From Bacillota bacterium (GTDB lineage: Bacteria; Bacillota; Clostridia; Lachnospirales; Anaerotignaceae), in assembly GCA_019422105.1 (NCBI GenBank), contig JAHZDZ010000012.1, positions 1-64,000 on the forward strand: DNA of 64,000 bases. The letters are read 5' to 3'. Shown in pieces: positions 52,494 to 61,958 of the stretch. Every line of letters begins with the position of its first letter. Position 1 is the first letter of the stretch. The translations under genes and the position numbers were made by a program. Below the pieces are notes generated by a model. It saw nothing but the letters and a program-made list of their open reading frames with translations, was not told the origin of the DNA and did no database searches.

Positions 52494-53639
52494 ATGAAGA
52501 AAAGACTGTTTGCGTTAGCAATGGCTGCAATGCTTGTTTTCACAGCCTGCTCAAGCAAAAAGGAAGAGGCGCCTGCCGATAATGACGCGCAGAAAACCGA
52601 GGGCGAGGAGAAGCCTGAAGGGGAAGAGGGAAAAGGAATCGCAAAAGAGGATCTGAAGGTTGGTTTTGTTTATATCGGCAAAATCAATGACGAGGGTTAC
52701 ACACAGGCACATGACAAGGGCAGGCTTGCTCTTGAGGAAATGGGCATTGAATGTATGTATGTAGAGGATGTTCCCGAAAATGCAGACTGTGAAAAGGCTA
52801 TCCGCGATTTGATTGATCAGGGCTGCAACGTCATTTATACAGCAAGCTTTGGCTTTATGGACTATACAGTTAAGGTAGCAAAGGATTTCCCGGATGTTTA
52901 TTTCGGACACTGCTCCGGCTATCAGACAGCAGAAAATCTTTCCACTTACTTTGGAAAAATCTATCAGGCCAGGTACCTTTCCGGTATTGTTGCAGGCATG
53001 AGAACAGAAATTAACAAAATCGGTTACGTTGCCGCAATGCCTATTCCTGAGGTTATCAGGGGCATTAACGCCTTTACACTGGGTGTACAGTCAGTGAACC
53101 CGGACGCAACAGTTGAAGTAATCTGGACAAATACATGGTATGACCCTGCTGTGGAAAAGCAGGCTGCAATTGAGCTTTTAAATAAGGGCGTAGACGTTGT
53201 GGCACAGCATCAGGATACGACAGCTCCTCAGATTGCGGCGCAGGAAAAGGGCGCTTATGCAATCGGTTACAACTCCTCCACACCTGACGCTGCACCTGAC
53301 GCTTATTTGACAGCGCCGTTATTCCACTGGGAGAAATTCTATGTTGATGATGTACAGAGGATTATGGACGGTACATGGGAATCCAGATCCTACTGGGGCG
53401 GCATTGACGAGGGTATGGTAAGCCTTGACGCTCTGACAGCAAACTGCGCGGAGGGTACACAGGAAGCGGTAGACAAAGCACAGGAGGCAATGGCAGCAGG
53501 AGAACTGCATCCATTTGCAGGACCTTTGGAGGATCAAAACGGTGAAGTGAAGGTTCCTGAGGGAACAACTATGACAGATGATGAAATCTGGAATATGAAC
53601 TGGTTTGTAAAGGGTGTTATCGGAACAATACCACAATAA
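52494..53639 (+). CDS. BMP-family nucleoside-binding lipoprotein
   Basis: A 381-aa lipoprotein of the BMP/PnrA family, which binds purine nucleosides for ABC uptake. Signal with lipobox FTAC and an acidic linker (about 25-45), then VGFVYIGKINDEGYTQAHD, NVIYTASFGFMD, GHCSGY and VAQHQDTTAPQIAA. ATG 52494 is eight bases after GGAGGG; ATG 52488 is too close to it. Followed by the ATPase and two permeases of the same type. Confidence 0.9.
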   Translation: MKKRLFALAMAAMLVFTACSSKKEEAPADNDAQKTEGEEKPEGEEGKGIAKEDLKVGFVYIGKINDEGYTQAHDKGRLALEEMGIECMYVEDVPENADCEKAIRDLIDQGCNVIYTASFGFMDYTVKVAKDFPDVYFGHCSGYQTAENLSTYFGKIYQARYLSGIVAGMRTEINKIGYVAAMPIPEVIRGINAFTLGVQSVNPDATVEVIWTNTWYDPAVEKQAAIELLNKGVDVVAQHQDTTAPQIAAQEKGAYAIGYNSSTPDAAPDAYLTAPLFHWEKFYVDDVQRIMDGTWESRSYWGGIDEGMVSLDALTANCAEGTQEAVDKAQEAMAAGELHPFAGPLEDQNGEVKVPEGTTMTDDEIWNMNWFVKGVIGTIPQ

Positions 53640-53686
53640 GCTTTTGCTGGGCTATGGAAACATAGCCTTGCTTTTAGGTTTTATGT

Positions 53687-53747
53687 GCCCGCATCTGTCA
53701 CAGGGCTTGTATTAAGCCCTGTGACAGATGGAAGCGGGCTTTTTTTA
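53687..53747 (+). terminator. Long hairpin after the binding-protein gene
   Basis: GCCCGC...AAGGGCTT-type long stem: CATCTGTCACAGGGCTT pairs with AAGCCCTGTGACAGATG inside GCCCGC / GCGGGC, then seven T. A strong partial terminator within the operon, giving excess binding protein. Confidence 0.85.
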
Positions 53748-53851
53748 TGAGTAGCCTGGTAGAGTGTGTCATAGTCTTAAAACGATGTATTTGCGCCTGC
53801 AATGGCATGGTTTTAGAACTATAACCATTTAGTATAATGAAGGAGGATAAC

Positions 53852-55378
53852 ATGTCTGCCTATATTGAGCTTAAAAACATTTCCAAGACCTTTGGAACCG
53901 TTGCCGCCAATCAGGACGTCTGCCTGTCGGTTGAAAAGGGGGAAATCCATGCGCTTCTGGGAGAAAACGGGTCCGGCAAAAGTACCCTTGTGAATATGCT
54001 TTCCGGTATTTATTCCCCAGACAGCGGAGATATTTTTTTAAATGGCAGTAAAACCGTATTTACTTCCCCGAAGGACGCTATAGACGCCGGTATTGGCATG
54101 GTACATCAGCACTTCAAGCTGGTGGAGGTTTTAACTGCCAAGGAAAATATCATAGCCGGCAGCAAAAACGGATTTTTTATAAAGGGAAAACAGTTAACCG
54201 CAAGAATTGATGAGATCAGTAAAAAATATGGGCTGGCAGTGGCAAGCGATAAAAAAATATACAGCATGTCTGTGGGAGAAAAGCAGAATGTTGAGATATT
54301 AAAGGTTTTGTACAGGGGGGCGGACGTACTGATACTGGATGAGCCCACAGCGGTTTTGACGCCTCAGGAGACAAAGGTTTTGTTTGATATTCTCCGCAAC
54401 ATGAAAAAACAGGGCTGCGCTATTATAATCATTACCCATAAGCTCAATGAGGTTATGGAAATCAGTGACAGGGTGACGGTACTGCATAAGGGCAGAAGCA
54501 TCAGGACAGTTCTGACAAGTGAAGTGTCACCAAAGGAGCTGACGGAAATGATGGTCGGCCGTTCTATTAAGCTTGAAATAGACCGTGTGGAGACGGAGCG
54601 TTCCGAAAAGCCCATGCTCGAGGTGAGAGGGCTTGCGGCAAGGGATGACAACAGTATTCCAATCCTTAAGGAAATGAATTTCGATTTGTACGGCGGTGAA
54701 ATTCTTGGGGTTGCCGGCATTGCGGGAAGCGGACAGAAGGAGCTTTGCGAAATCATATCCGGTCTTTATAAGGCCTCGGCGGGCAGCATACGGTTTTTAG
54801 GAGAGGAAATTTTGGGTATGTCCCCTGTGGAAATCACGCAAAAGGGTATCGGCATGAGTTTTATCCCTGAGGACAGGCTTGGCATGGGCCTTGTGGCCGG
54901 TATGGATATTATAGAGAATGTAATGCTGAAATCCTACAAGAATAAAAAGGGCCTTTTTGTGGACAGGGCAGAGGGAAGGAAAAAAGCGGAGGATATTGTT
55001 AAGAAATTTGATATTGCCACGCCTTCCGTTACTCATGTTGTAAAAAAGCTTTCCGGCGGAAATATACAAAAGGTGCTTTTGGGCAGGGAAGTGGAGTTGA
55101 TGCCAAGGCTTTTGATTACTGCCTATCCTGTCAGGGGACTTGATATTGGGGCTTCCTACCATATTTATGATTTGTTGAACGAGCAGAAAAAAAATGGCGT
55201 GGGCGTATTGTACATCGGTGAGGATTTGGATGTATTGCTGCAGCTGTGTGACAGGCTTATGGTCATTCATGACGGCGAAATCATGGATATTGTTGACCCG
55301 GATACGGTAACGAAAGAGGACGTGGGCCTTATGATGTTAGGGCATAAGAGCGGTAAGGAGGCGGCGGTCAATGGTTAA
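53852..55378 (+). CDS. Nucleoside ABC transporter, duplicated ATP-binding protein
   Basis: A 508-aa protein with two ABC modules. Module 1 has Walker A LLGENGSGKST, signature SVGEKQNVEI and Walker B LILDEPTAVLTP. Module 2 has VAGIAGSGQKE, signature LSGGNIQKVLLGRE and TAYPVRGLDIGA, where the second Walker A is degenerate as usual in this family. ATG 53852 follows AAGGAGGA; the ATG at 53837 overlaps it. Pairs with the two permeases. Confidence 0.93.
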   Translation: MSAYIELKNISKTFGTVAANQDVCLSVEKGEIHALLGENGSGKSTLVNMLSGIYSPDSGDIFLNGSKTVFTSPKDAIDAGIGMVHQHFKLVEVLTAKENIIAGSKNGFFIKGKQLTARIDEISKKYGLAVASDKKIYSMSVGEKQNVEILKVLYRGADVLILDEPTAVLTPQETKVLFDILRNMKKQGCAIIIITHKLNEVMEISDRVTVLHKGRSIRTVLTSEVSPKELTEMMVGRSIKLEIDRVETERSEKPMLEVRGLAARDDNSIPILKEMNFDLYGGEILGVAGIAGSGQKELCEIISGLYKASAGSIRFLGEEILGMSPVEITQKGIGMSFIPEDRLGMGLVAGMDIIENVMLKSYKNKKGLFVDRAEGRKKAEDIVKKFDIATPSVTHVVKKLSGGNIQKVLLGREVELMPRLLITAYPVRGLDIGASYHIYDLLNEQKKNGVGVLYIGEDLDVLLQLCDRLMVIHDGEIMDIVDPDTVTKEDVGLMMLGHKSGKEAAVNG

Positions 55379-56444
55379 GGTGATAAAGAAGGTAGAGCCC
55401 TCCCAGAAAAAGGAGACTCTTATGAGAATAGGAGCGGTACTCTGTGCGCTTATTTTTGCCGCCCTTGTCATGGCGGCTTTGGGATATAATCCATTTCAGA
55501 TTTATTCTAAAATTGTGGAGGGCTCCTTAATGAGCGGCTACCGGTTGAAGGAGACAATCAACAAGACGATTCCTCTTGTTGTGTTATCCCTGGGCGTTGC
55601 GGTTGCCTTTAAAATGAAATTCTGGAATATCGGCGCGGAGGGACAGCTTTATATGGGCGCTTTCGGCGCGGCCTACCTGGCGCTTAATTACAGCTATCTG
55701 CCGCCGGCAGTGCTTTTGACGCTGATGTTTTTAACCTCTGTTATCTGCGGCGGGCTGTGGGCGTTGATTCCGGCATTACTCAAGGCAAAATTTTCCACCA
55801 GCGAGACACTGGTTACCCTGATGCTGAACTATATCGCCATCAAATGGATATCCTACCTGCAGTATGGGCCATGGAAGGACCCGAAGTCAATTGGTTTCCC
55901 CAAAATTGCAACCTTTGAGTCCTCAGCGGTTCTCCCCTCTGTATTTGGCGTGCATATCGGCTGGATTATTGCGTTAATTTTGGTGGTGGTAATACATATT
56001 ATGCTGAATTATTCTAAGCTTGGCTATGAAATATCTGTTCTTGGCGAGAGTGAGACAACAGCCAGATATGCAGGTATGAATGTCAATAAAATAATGATAA
56101 TTGCCATAATTATCAGCGGCGGCCTCTGCGGCATTGCGGGTATGATGCAGGCATCCGCCATTGAAATGACACTCAATGATCAGCTCTCGGGCGGTCTTGG
56201 CTTTACAGCGGTAATCACAACCTGGCTAGCACAGCTCAGCGCTCCCGTGACGGTTGTCGTATCCTTCTTGTTTGCCGTTTTATTGCAGGGCGGCGCCTTT
56301 TTGCAGAGCTCTATGAAAATTCCCGCTTCTGTTGCAGAGGTTTTACAGGGATTGATCATTTTGTTTGTTTTGGGAAGCGAATTTTTTATACGATATAAGA
56401 TTGTATTTCAGAAAAAAGATGCAGACAGGGAGGAGAATGCGTAA
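55371..56444 (+). CDS. Nucleoside ABC transporter permease 1
   Basis: A 357-aa integral membrane protein of the branched-chain/BMP permease family with about 9-10 hydrophobic segments. Contains FWNIGAEGQLYMGAFGA and the coupling-loop region LGESETTARYAGMNV. It overlaps the ATPase gene by eight bases and the next permease by one, so translation is coupled. Confidence 0.92.
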   Translation: MVKVIKKVEPSQKKETLMRIGAVLCALIFAALVMAALGYNPFQIYSKIVEGSLMSGYRLKETINKTIPLVVLSLGVAVAFKMKFWNIGAEGQLYMGAFGAAYLALNYSYLPPAVLLTLMFLTSVICGGLWALIPALLKAKFSTSETLVTLMLNYIAIKWISYLQYGPWKDPKSIGFPKIATFESSAVLPSVFGVHIGWIIALILVVVIHIMLNYSKLGYEISVLGESETTARYAGMNVNKIMIIAIIISGGLCGIAGMMQASAIEMTLNDQLSGGLGFTAVITTWLAQLSAPVTVVVSFLFAVLLQGGAFLQSSMKIPASVAEVLQGLIILFVLGSEFFIRYKIVFQKKDADREENA

Positions 56445-57412
56445 TGGGCGGATTTTTGCAGGCGTTGGAATTATTTTTGCAGACAGCGGCAACACTGGGA
56501 ACCCATATCCTTCTTGCCACCTTGGGTGCAATCCTTTGTGAGAAGGTTGGCAATCTGAATCTGGGTGTTGAGGGTATGATGCTTATGGGCGCCGCTTTTG
56601 GCTTCGCCGTAGCGGCATCTACTGGAAATCCCTGGCTTGCTGTTTTGGCCGCTGGTCTTGCGGGAGCTGCGGGGGCTTTTCTCTATGCCCTGGTTACGGT
56701 AACTTTTCGGGGAAACCAGACGGTTACGGGTTTGGTGCTTACTATTTTTGGAACCGGCGTGTCCGGTATGATGGGACGGAATCTTTCTGGTATTGCGCTG
56801 CCCGATACTATCATCAATACCTTTGCGGCAAGACCGATACCTGTGCTGTCAAAGATTCCGCTTATCGGTAAAATGCTCTTTGATCAGAGTATCTATGTAC
56901 AGTTTTCCCTTGTTATGGCTGTTGTGATTTATATTTATCTCAATAAGACAAATATCGGACTGAATACGAGAGTGGTTGGCGAGAATCCGGGCGCTGCGGA
57001 TGCGTCAGGCATCAATGTAACAAGGTACAAATATTTTAACATTATGGCGGGCGGTTTTTTGTGCGGTATGGGCGGCGCCTTTTTGTCGCTGGTGTATGTG
57101 CCAAGATGGCAGGACAATATCACAGCAGGGGCCGGATGGATTGCAGTTGCTCTGGTTATATTCAGCACATGGAATCCTGTAAAGGCTATTTTCGGCGCGT
57201 ATCTTTTCGGCGCGCTGCGCGGTGTCGGATTTAAAATGCAGAATATCAGCCTTGGATTAATGGGCAGAAAGTTTGTCCTATCCTCACAGCTTTTGGATAT
57301 GCTTCCCTATATCGCTACAATTGTGGTGCTTGTGATGATTACAAAGCATAAAAAGAAGGAGCATCAGCCGCCGGGAGCACTCGGCAACCCCTACTTCAGG
57401 GAGGAAAGATAA
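56444..57412 (+). CDS. Nucleoside ABC transporter permease 2
   Basis: A 322-aa permease starting in TAATG with the previous stop. Signature GNLNLGVEGMMLMGAAFGF and NPGAADASGINVTRYKY coupling region. About nine hydrophobic segments. Completes the BMP-type purine nucleoside importer. Confidence 0.92.
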   Translation: MGGFLQALELFLQTAATLGTHILLATLGAILCEKVGNLNLGVEGMMLMGAAFGFAVAASTGNPWLAVLAAGLAGAAGAFLYALVTVTFRGNQTVTGLVLTIFGTGVSGMMGRNLSGIALPDTIINTFAARPIPVLSKIPLIGKMLFDQSIYVQFSLVMAVVIYIYLNKTNIGLNTRVVGENPGAADASGINVTRYKYFNIMAGGFLCGMGGAFLSLVYVPRWQDNITAGAGWIAVALVIFSTWNPVKAIFGAYLFGALRGVGFKMQNISLGLMGRKFVLSSQLLDMLPYIATIVVLVMITKHKKKEHQPPGALGNPYFREER

Positions 57413-57753
57413 TAAAACAGAATTCAGGCATCAGGCTTTGCCCAAATCCCTCAGCTTGAAAACTGCGTATTTATGCGGTTTTTAAAAGGTTAAGGGGAAG
57501 CCCTTAAAGAATTTTGGGAAAAGAGTTTCTTAGAATTCAACTTTTTTAACGCGTTGAAAGCCCGATGAATCGGGCTTTTTTTAATAGTATAATTTTGCCT
57601 TGCTTTCGGCCATACGTTGACGGCATTTATCTAAAGAGTTCAATCATAGTCTGACTTTTGTTTTCTTAATGCACATTGTCTTCTATATGGCTTTTTTGTA
57701 TCAGAGCAAAAAGATTAAGCTTATGGCAGTTCTCATAAAGAAACTATTCCAAT
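57413..57753. other. Intergenic region after the nucleoside transporter
   Basis: Contains a terminator (57557-57582) and otherwise nothing recognised. Confidence 0.5.
57557..57582 (+). terminator. Terminator of the nucleoside transporter operon
   Basis: AAAGCCCGA, loop TGAA, TCGGGCTTT, T run. Confidence 0.88.
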
Positions 57754-57788
57754 AAAAAAGCTTTAACAGCAATGGATGCTGTTAAAGC
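57754..57788 (-). terminator. Terminator of the small minus-strand gene
   Basis: On the minus strand, a 12-bp stem GCTTTAACAGCA / TGCTGTTAAAGC followed by six T. Confidence 0.8.
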
Positions 57789-57801
57789 CTGATTGTTTTG
57801 C

Positions 57802-57993
57802 TCAGTAGACATACTCGTCTTCCTCATATGCGAGAACATACTTTTTACACTTTTTCTGTTCATTCATGTCAGCTCTGGGGCGCCCGCTTTTCTTTTTGTC
57901 CCCGCCGAGAGATTTCCTTTTTTCTGCATCTGCTTCCCGTTCAAGTTTTTTCATCCTCTCATAACGATCAAACTCTGATTCTTTCTTAGACAC
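57802..57993 (-). CDS. Hypothetical small charged protein
   Basis: A 63-aa highly charged protein (FDRYERMKKLEREADAEKRK, ending YEEDEYVY) starting at GTG 57993 after GGGGGAGAAGG; the longer frame up to 58071 has no binding site. It has its own terminator. Family not recognised. Confidence 0.55.
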   Translation of the reverse strand: MSKKESEFDRYERMKKLEREADAEKRKSLGGDKKKSGRPRADMNEQKKCKKYVLAYEEDEYVY

Positions 57994-58317
57994 TTTCCTT
58001 CTCCCCCTAAATAGAATAAAACCAATGCATAGACAATAACGAAAGATATGTGAAACGATAATAAAAAACATATGATAACGTATCCATTATTATTCAAAAA
58101 AACTTGTCTGTCAATCCTAATTTCAATGTTTCTAATATCTTATCTGAGCAGGGTTTGCTGCACCCAATCGGTCTTTTCATAAAGTTATTATCTTCTTCTA
58201 ATTGAATTCTAAAAAGAAAATAATAGAATAAAGAAACGGGGATTAGACTAATGGGTGATAAAATCGTACTTAAAAGTAAGAAAGTAAAGGGGCATACAAA
58301 TGACAGGAGGTTTATCC
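57994..58317. other. Divergent promoter region
   Basis: AT-rich, about 320 bp between the small gene and the alarmone synthetase gene. No ORF or known RNA seen. Confidence 0.45.
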
Positions 58318-58989
58318 ATGATTACAGATACAAACTTTGCCTTGATGAATACGCTCTATGCAAAATCGCCGGAGGAGAATGTGCTGATGATGCAGAGGTT
58401 TTTTGAAAATATGGTGGTCTATAACTGTGCCATCAAGGAGGTAAGCACAAAGCTTGAGATATTGAATGATGAATTTCAGTCCAAAAACAAGCGGAATCCG
58501 ATTGAATACATGAAAAGCAGGGTAAAAACGCCCAAGAGCATTATTGAAAAATTAAACCGCAGAGGGCTTCCGGTAAATATTGACAGCATCAGAGACAACT
58601 TAAATGATATTGCGGGCATCAGAGTAATCTGTTCCTTTATTGATGATATTTATTTGATTGCGGATTTATTGAAAAAGCAGGATGATTTGACTTTGATTTC
58701 AGAAAAGGATTACATCAAAAATCCAAAGCCAAACGGCTACAGGAGCCTGCACCTGGTTTTGGAGGTGCCAGTATTTTTTTCGGAGAGGAAGACGCCTGTT
58801 CGGGTAGAGATACAGATTCGAACAATTGCCATGGATTTTTGGGCCAGTCTGGAGCATAAGCTGTACTATAAAGTTGACGACAACGATATTCCTGTACACA
58901 TTCCGCGGGAGTTGAAGGAATGTGCGGATATCATTGCGGCCACCGATTTGAAGATGCAGAACATTCATAAGATTGTGCATGCCTTATGA
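58318..58989 (+). CDS. Small alarmone synthetase ((p)ppGpp synthetase)
   Basis: A 223-aa RelA/SpoT-domain protein of the YjbM/YwaC type with no HD hydrolase or regulatory domains. It would transfer pyrophosphate from ATP to GDP or GTP. Conserved parts are DIAGIRVICSFIDDIY, PNGYRSLHLVLE and VEIQIRTIAMDFWASLEHKLYYK, with the catalytic Glu in EIQIRT. ATG 58318 follows AGGAGGTTT; ATG 58300 overlaps that site. Confidence 0.92.
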   Translation: MITDTNFALMNTLYAKSPEENVLMMQRFFENMVVYNCAIKEVSTKLEILNDEFQSKNKRNPIEYMKSRVKTPKSIIEKLNRRGLPVNIDSIRDNLNDIAGIRVICSFIDDIYLIADLLKKQDDLTLISEKDYIKNPKPNGYRSLHLVLEVPVFFSERKTPVRVEIQIRTIAMDFWASLEHKLYYKVDDNDIPVHIPRELKECADIIAATDLKMQNIHKIVHAL

Positions 58990-59429
58990 TTTTAATATAG
59001 TAAACAAAAAGAGCCGTATTGTGCTGATTGTAAAAATCTGCCGGTACGGCTTATTCAAAAGCAGTGTGAATTACCAATCATTTCAAATATAAAATTTCAA
59101 GAAAATAGGAATCGGTATTTGGGTAAAATGAAGTATAGTTATTGATATTGATTATTAAATAATAATTTATATATAAAACTGTGCCAGAAATAAAGGGAAT
59201 TTTTGATGCAGATTGGTTGGTTATGAATAAATGTAACGGCTTTACTGCAAAATACTAGTATTTGACTTTTAAAAAAGATTGGCTTAAAATGAAATTATTA
59301 AAGTTACAGTATGCAAGTTTGGTTTTCCTTTTGGATTTTGTGCAGGGTGAATGGTGTGGATCACTGATAAGGGCAGTATTATGTGCTATCCGAAGGAGGA
59401 AAGGCATTATCTATACAGGTGGTGGTAAA
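58990..59429. other. Intergenic region
   Basis: An imperfect AGCCGTA...TACGGCT hairpin (59012-59051) could terminate the synthetase transcript. The rest is AT-rich without a supported gene. Confidence 0.45.
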
Positions 59430-60536
59430 ATGGTTGAACTTCGGTTTTCCAGAGCGGAGGATAAGCGGTCGCTGAAAAGGCTTTGGAAAGAAAGCTTTGG
59501 GGACTCGGACAGCTTTATGAACTGGTATTTTGATAACCGTTATCTGCCGGAATATACCTCGGTTGTCGAGGAGGACGGCAGTATCGTATCGATGATGTTT
59601 GCTTATCCCTATCATGTTAAAATTCGCAATGTGATTTTGCCGGGGGCTATGATGTCAGGCTTTGCCACTAAGGATGGATACAGGGGCAAAGGATATATGG
59701 AATGGAATTTCAGGGCATTGAATCATAGAATGAAGGAGGCAGGCATGGCCGTTTCCTTTAATACGCCGGTATGGGAGAATGGCTATGCACGTTTTGGCCA
59801 TCCCGCTGTGACAGACAGTTGTTACCTGGAGGGCACGGGGAGTGGAAAGCAGAGTGAATGCCTAAAGTCTCTGGATATTATGAAAGCGCAGGACAGACTG
59901 TTTGGTGTGTATACGCTGTTTTCACAGTGCTATTCTGCCACAGTGAGCCGTACCTACAGTGATTTTTTGCTGAAAATGCAGGACTATGCCGCTGACGGCG
60001 CCAAGGCTCTTGCGTGGATAGAAAACGGCACAGTAAAAGCCTATTGTATTTATTATGATTTGGAGGATATGCTGCAGGGGGTTGAGCTTGCGTATTTGAC
60101 GGAGGGAGCGGAAAGGAAGCTTTTGGAGGGCATCCTTTTCAAGTCGGAAGGACGGAAAATATCTGTCAAGCTGCCGCCGGATTCCGAATTGGCAGTACCG
60201 GGTCTTGCACTGCGGAAAAGATCGCAGGCGGCTATGGGTATTGTCTCCATAGAAAAGGTTCTTGGCGAGGTGATAAATATTCCCGATATTACGGTAAAGA
60301 TGATTGATCCTATCGGTATCACACAGGATGAAATATATACCTTCAGCGGCAAAAAAGTGTCCAAAACGGCGGATATGGAAATGTCCGCGGGTGATATGAT
60401 ACAGTTTGTGACCGGCTACCGTTCTTTAAGAGAGCTTGAGGCAGAGAAAAAGATCTCTGTGTTTGACAGAGTAAAAATGCGGAGGCTGGATGAGAAGTTT
60501 CCGCGGTTAAACTGCTATATGATAGAGGAGTATTGA
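59430..60536 (+). CDS. Eis-like GNAT acetyltransferase
   Basis: A 368-aa protein with an N-terminal GNAT domain (MVELRFSRAEDKRSLKRLW, YRGKGYMEWNF acetyl-CoA loop) and a long C-terminal half of the Eis/SCP2-like arrangement. ATG 59430 follows AGGTGGTGG; the frame is open back to 59262 without a binding site. The gene 15 bp downstream encodes a DUF2156 protein, so the pair is an operon. Acceptor unknown. Confidence 0.75.
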   Translation: MVELRFSRAEDKRSLKRLWKESFGDSDSFMNWYFDNRYLPEYTSVVEEDGSIVSMMFAYPYHVKIRNVILPGAMMSGFATKDGYRGKGYMEWNFRALNHRMKEAGMAVSFNTPVWENGYARFGHPAVTDSCYLEGTGSGKQSECLKSLDIMKAQDRLFGVYTLFSQCYSATVSRTYSDFLLKMQDYAADGAKALAWIENGTVKAYCIYYDLEDMLQGVELAYLTEGAERKLLEGILFKSEGRKISVKLPPDSELAVPGLALRKRSQAAMGIVSIEKVLGEVINIPDITVKMIDPIGITQDEIYTFSGKKVSKTADMEMSAGDMIQFVTGYRSLRELEAEKKISVFDRVKMRRLDEKFPRLNCYMIEEY

Positions 60537-60551
60537 TTTGGAGGTATTGAT

Positions 60552-61544
60552 ATGAAATTTTTAAATATTACGATAGAGGATAAAAAGCTGTTTGACAGCT
60601 TCCTGAAGCCCTGGCAGCTGGAGGCGTCTGATTTTTCCTTTGCAAACTTGTTTATATGGGGCGTTGACGGAAAAATAAAATATGCTGTCGAGGATAATGC
60701 GTTGTTTGTGAAATACAGCTTTAAGGGTGTTCCTGAGTTTTTTCTGCCGCCTGTTCCGCAGTTTGGAGAAAGCTTTGATTATAAAAAACTAGTGGATAAG
60801 GCCATGGATTATTTGAGAGAACAAAATATGCCGCCGACCATCAGATCGCTGTTTTCTCCCTTTAAGGAGATGCTGGAAAAAGCGTGCCCCGATCTTATTT
60901 TAACGCCGGCACCGATCACAAGCGATTATGTGTACCTGAGCGAGGCGCTTATTAATCTTTCGGGGAAAAAGCTTCATGGAAAACGGAATCATATCAACAA
61001 ATTTATATCTAATCATCCCGATTACCAGTATGCAGAGCTTGATGAAAGCATGTATGAAATGTGTATGGGGCTTTACAGGGAATGGAGCGAGGCGAAAGAG
61101 GATGAGGATTTGTCTGACGAAAAGAAGTCAGTCAAGCTGGCACTTAAGAATTTGAAAGCGCTTGGTCTGACGGGGGGCTGTATATTGCTTGACGGTGTGA
61201 TAGAAGCTTTTACGGTAGGAGAGAGGCTTAATGATGATATGCATCTGATTCATATTGAGAAGGCCAATGCGGATATCAACGGCCTGTATCCCATGATTAA
61301 CCAGCAGTATGCCAGCCGCAGCTGCATGGATGTTACCTATATTAACAGGGAAGAGGATATGGGAATAGAGGGGATGCGAAAAGCAAAGCATTCCTATTAT
61401 CCTGTTAAAATGGTGGATAAGTTTATCGCCTCAGAGATTACGCTGGATAAAATCCCAAACCTCTGGGGAAAGGACGAAGCAGGGGAGGAAACGGCTGCGA
61501 AAGCACCTGAAACCGTCGCTGTGTGCTCTGTCTGCGGGAAGTAG
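60552..61544 (+). CDS. DUF2156 (phosphatidylglycerol lysyltransferase C-terminal-like) protein
   Basis: A 330-aa soluble protein with the tandem-GNAT-like DUF2156 fold. Visible signatures are FSFANLFIWG, the basic GKKLHGKRNHINKF and EDMGIEGMRKAKHSYYPVKM near the C-terminus. It lacks the membrane domain of MprF, so a tRNA-dependent or acyl transfer to an unknown acceptor is possible. GGAGGTATTG precedes the ATG. A terminal CSVCGK is odd and may bind metal. Confidence 0.8.
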   Translation: MKFLNITIEDKKLFDSFLKPWQLEASDFSFANLFIWGVDGKIKYAVEDNALFVKYSFKGVPEFFLPPVPQFGESFDYKKLVDKAMDYLREQNMPPTIRSLFSPFKEMLEKACPDLILTPAPITSDYVYLSEALINLSGKKLHGKRNHINKFISNHPDYQYAELDESMYEMCMGLYREWSEAKEDEDLSDEKKSVKLALKNLKALGLTGGCILLDGVIEAFTVGERLNDDMHLIHIEKANADINGLYPMINQQYASRSCMDVTYINREEDMGIEGMRKAKHSYYPVKMVDKFIASEITLDKIPNLWGKDEAGEETAAKAPETVAVCSVCGK

Positions 61545-61630
61545 ATATTAATCGAGTTTGCAGAGGAAAAGTTTCATTGTTTTTCAGTTTTATGAAATGA
61601 TATTTATATTGATTCTGTTTTGTATAAAAG

Positions 61631-61656
61631 AGAAGCCCGGAGAGGTTTCTTTTTTA
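61631..61656 (+). terminator. Terminator after the DUF2156 gene
   Basis: AGAAGCC and GGTTTCT around CGGAGA, six T. Confidence 0.7.
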
Positions 61657-61898
61657 TTGTATACATTCTCAAAGCTGCTTTATATTCCTTCAAACAATGC
61701 TTTTTTAGGTGGACATGAGTGCCTATTAAGTGCCTTAAGAAAACCCGGCAAATGAATTTATCCTCTTCTCTTCCCCATAATAATACATTACTCTCTCTAA
61801 AAGAAGCATTCGACATCTGAAAAAGCATTAATTCTTGAAAAAATATAGCCTCTTCCGTTTTTTATCTGAAAAAGGGAAATAATAGAATGCTCTCCCAA

Positions 61899-61930
61899 GT
61901 ATATTTTTCCTCCTGTGGGAAATCATTTTA
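61899..61930 (+). promoter_or_regulatory. Possible sigma-F/sigma-G promoter of sigG
   Basis: GTATA (61899-61903), then GGGAAATCATTTTA (61917-61930), which contains both a sigma-F-like GGNNANANT-type stretch and a sigma-G-like CATNNTA. Spacing is off the consensus by one to two bases. Its location about 30 bp before the sigG start supports it. Confidence 0.4.
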
Positions 61931-61958
61931 ATATAGATTTTTAACAGGAGGCATCAGC

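Larger units (their letters stand above)
61545..61958. other. Intergenic region before sigG
   Basis: Contains the terminator of the upstream operon (61631-61656) and a forespore-type promoter candidate (61899-61930). Confidence 0.5.
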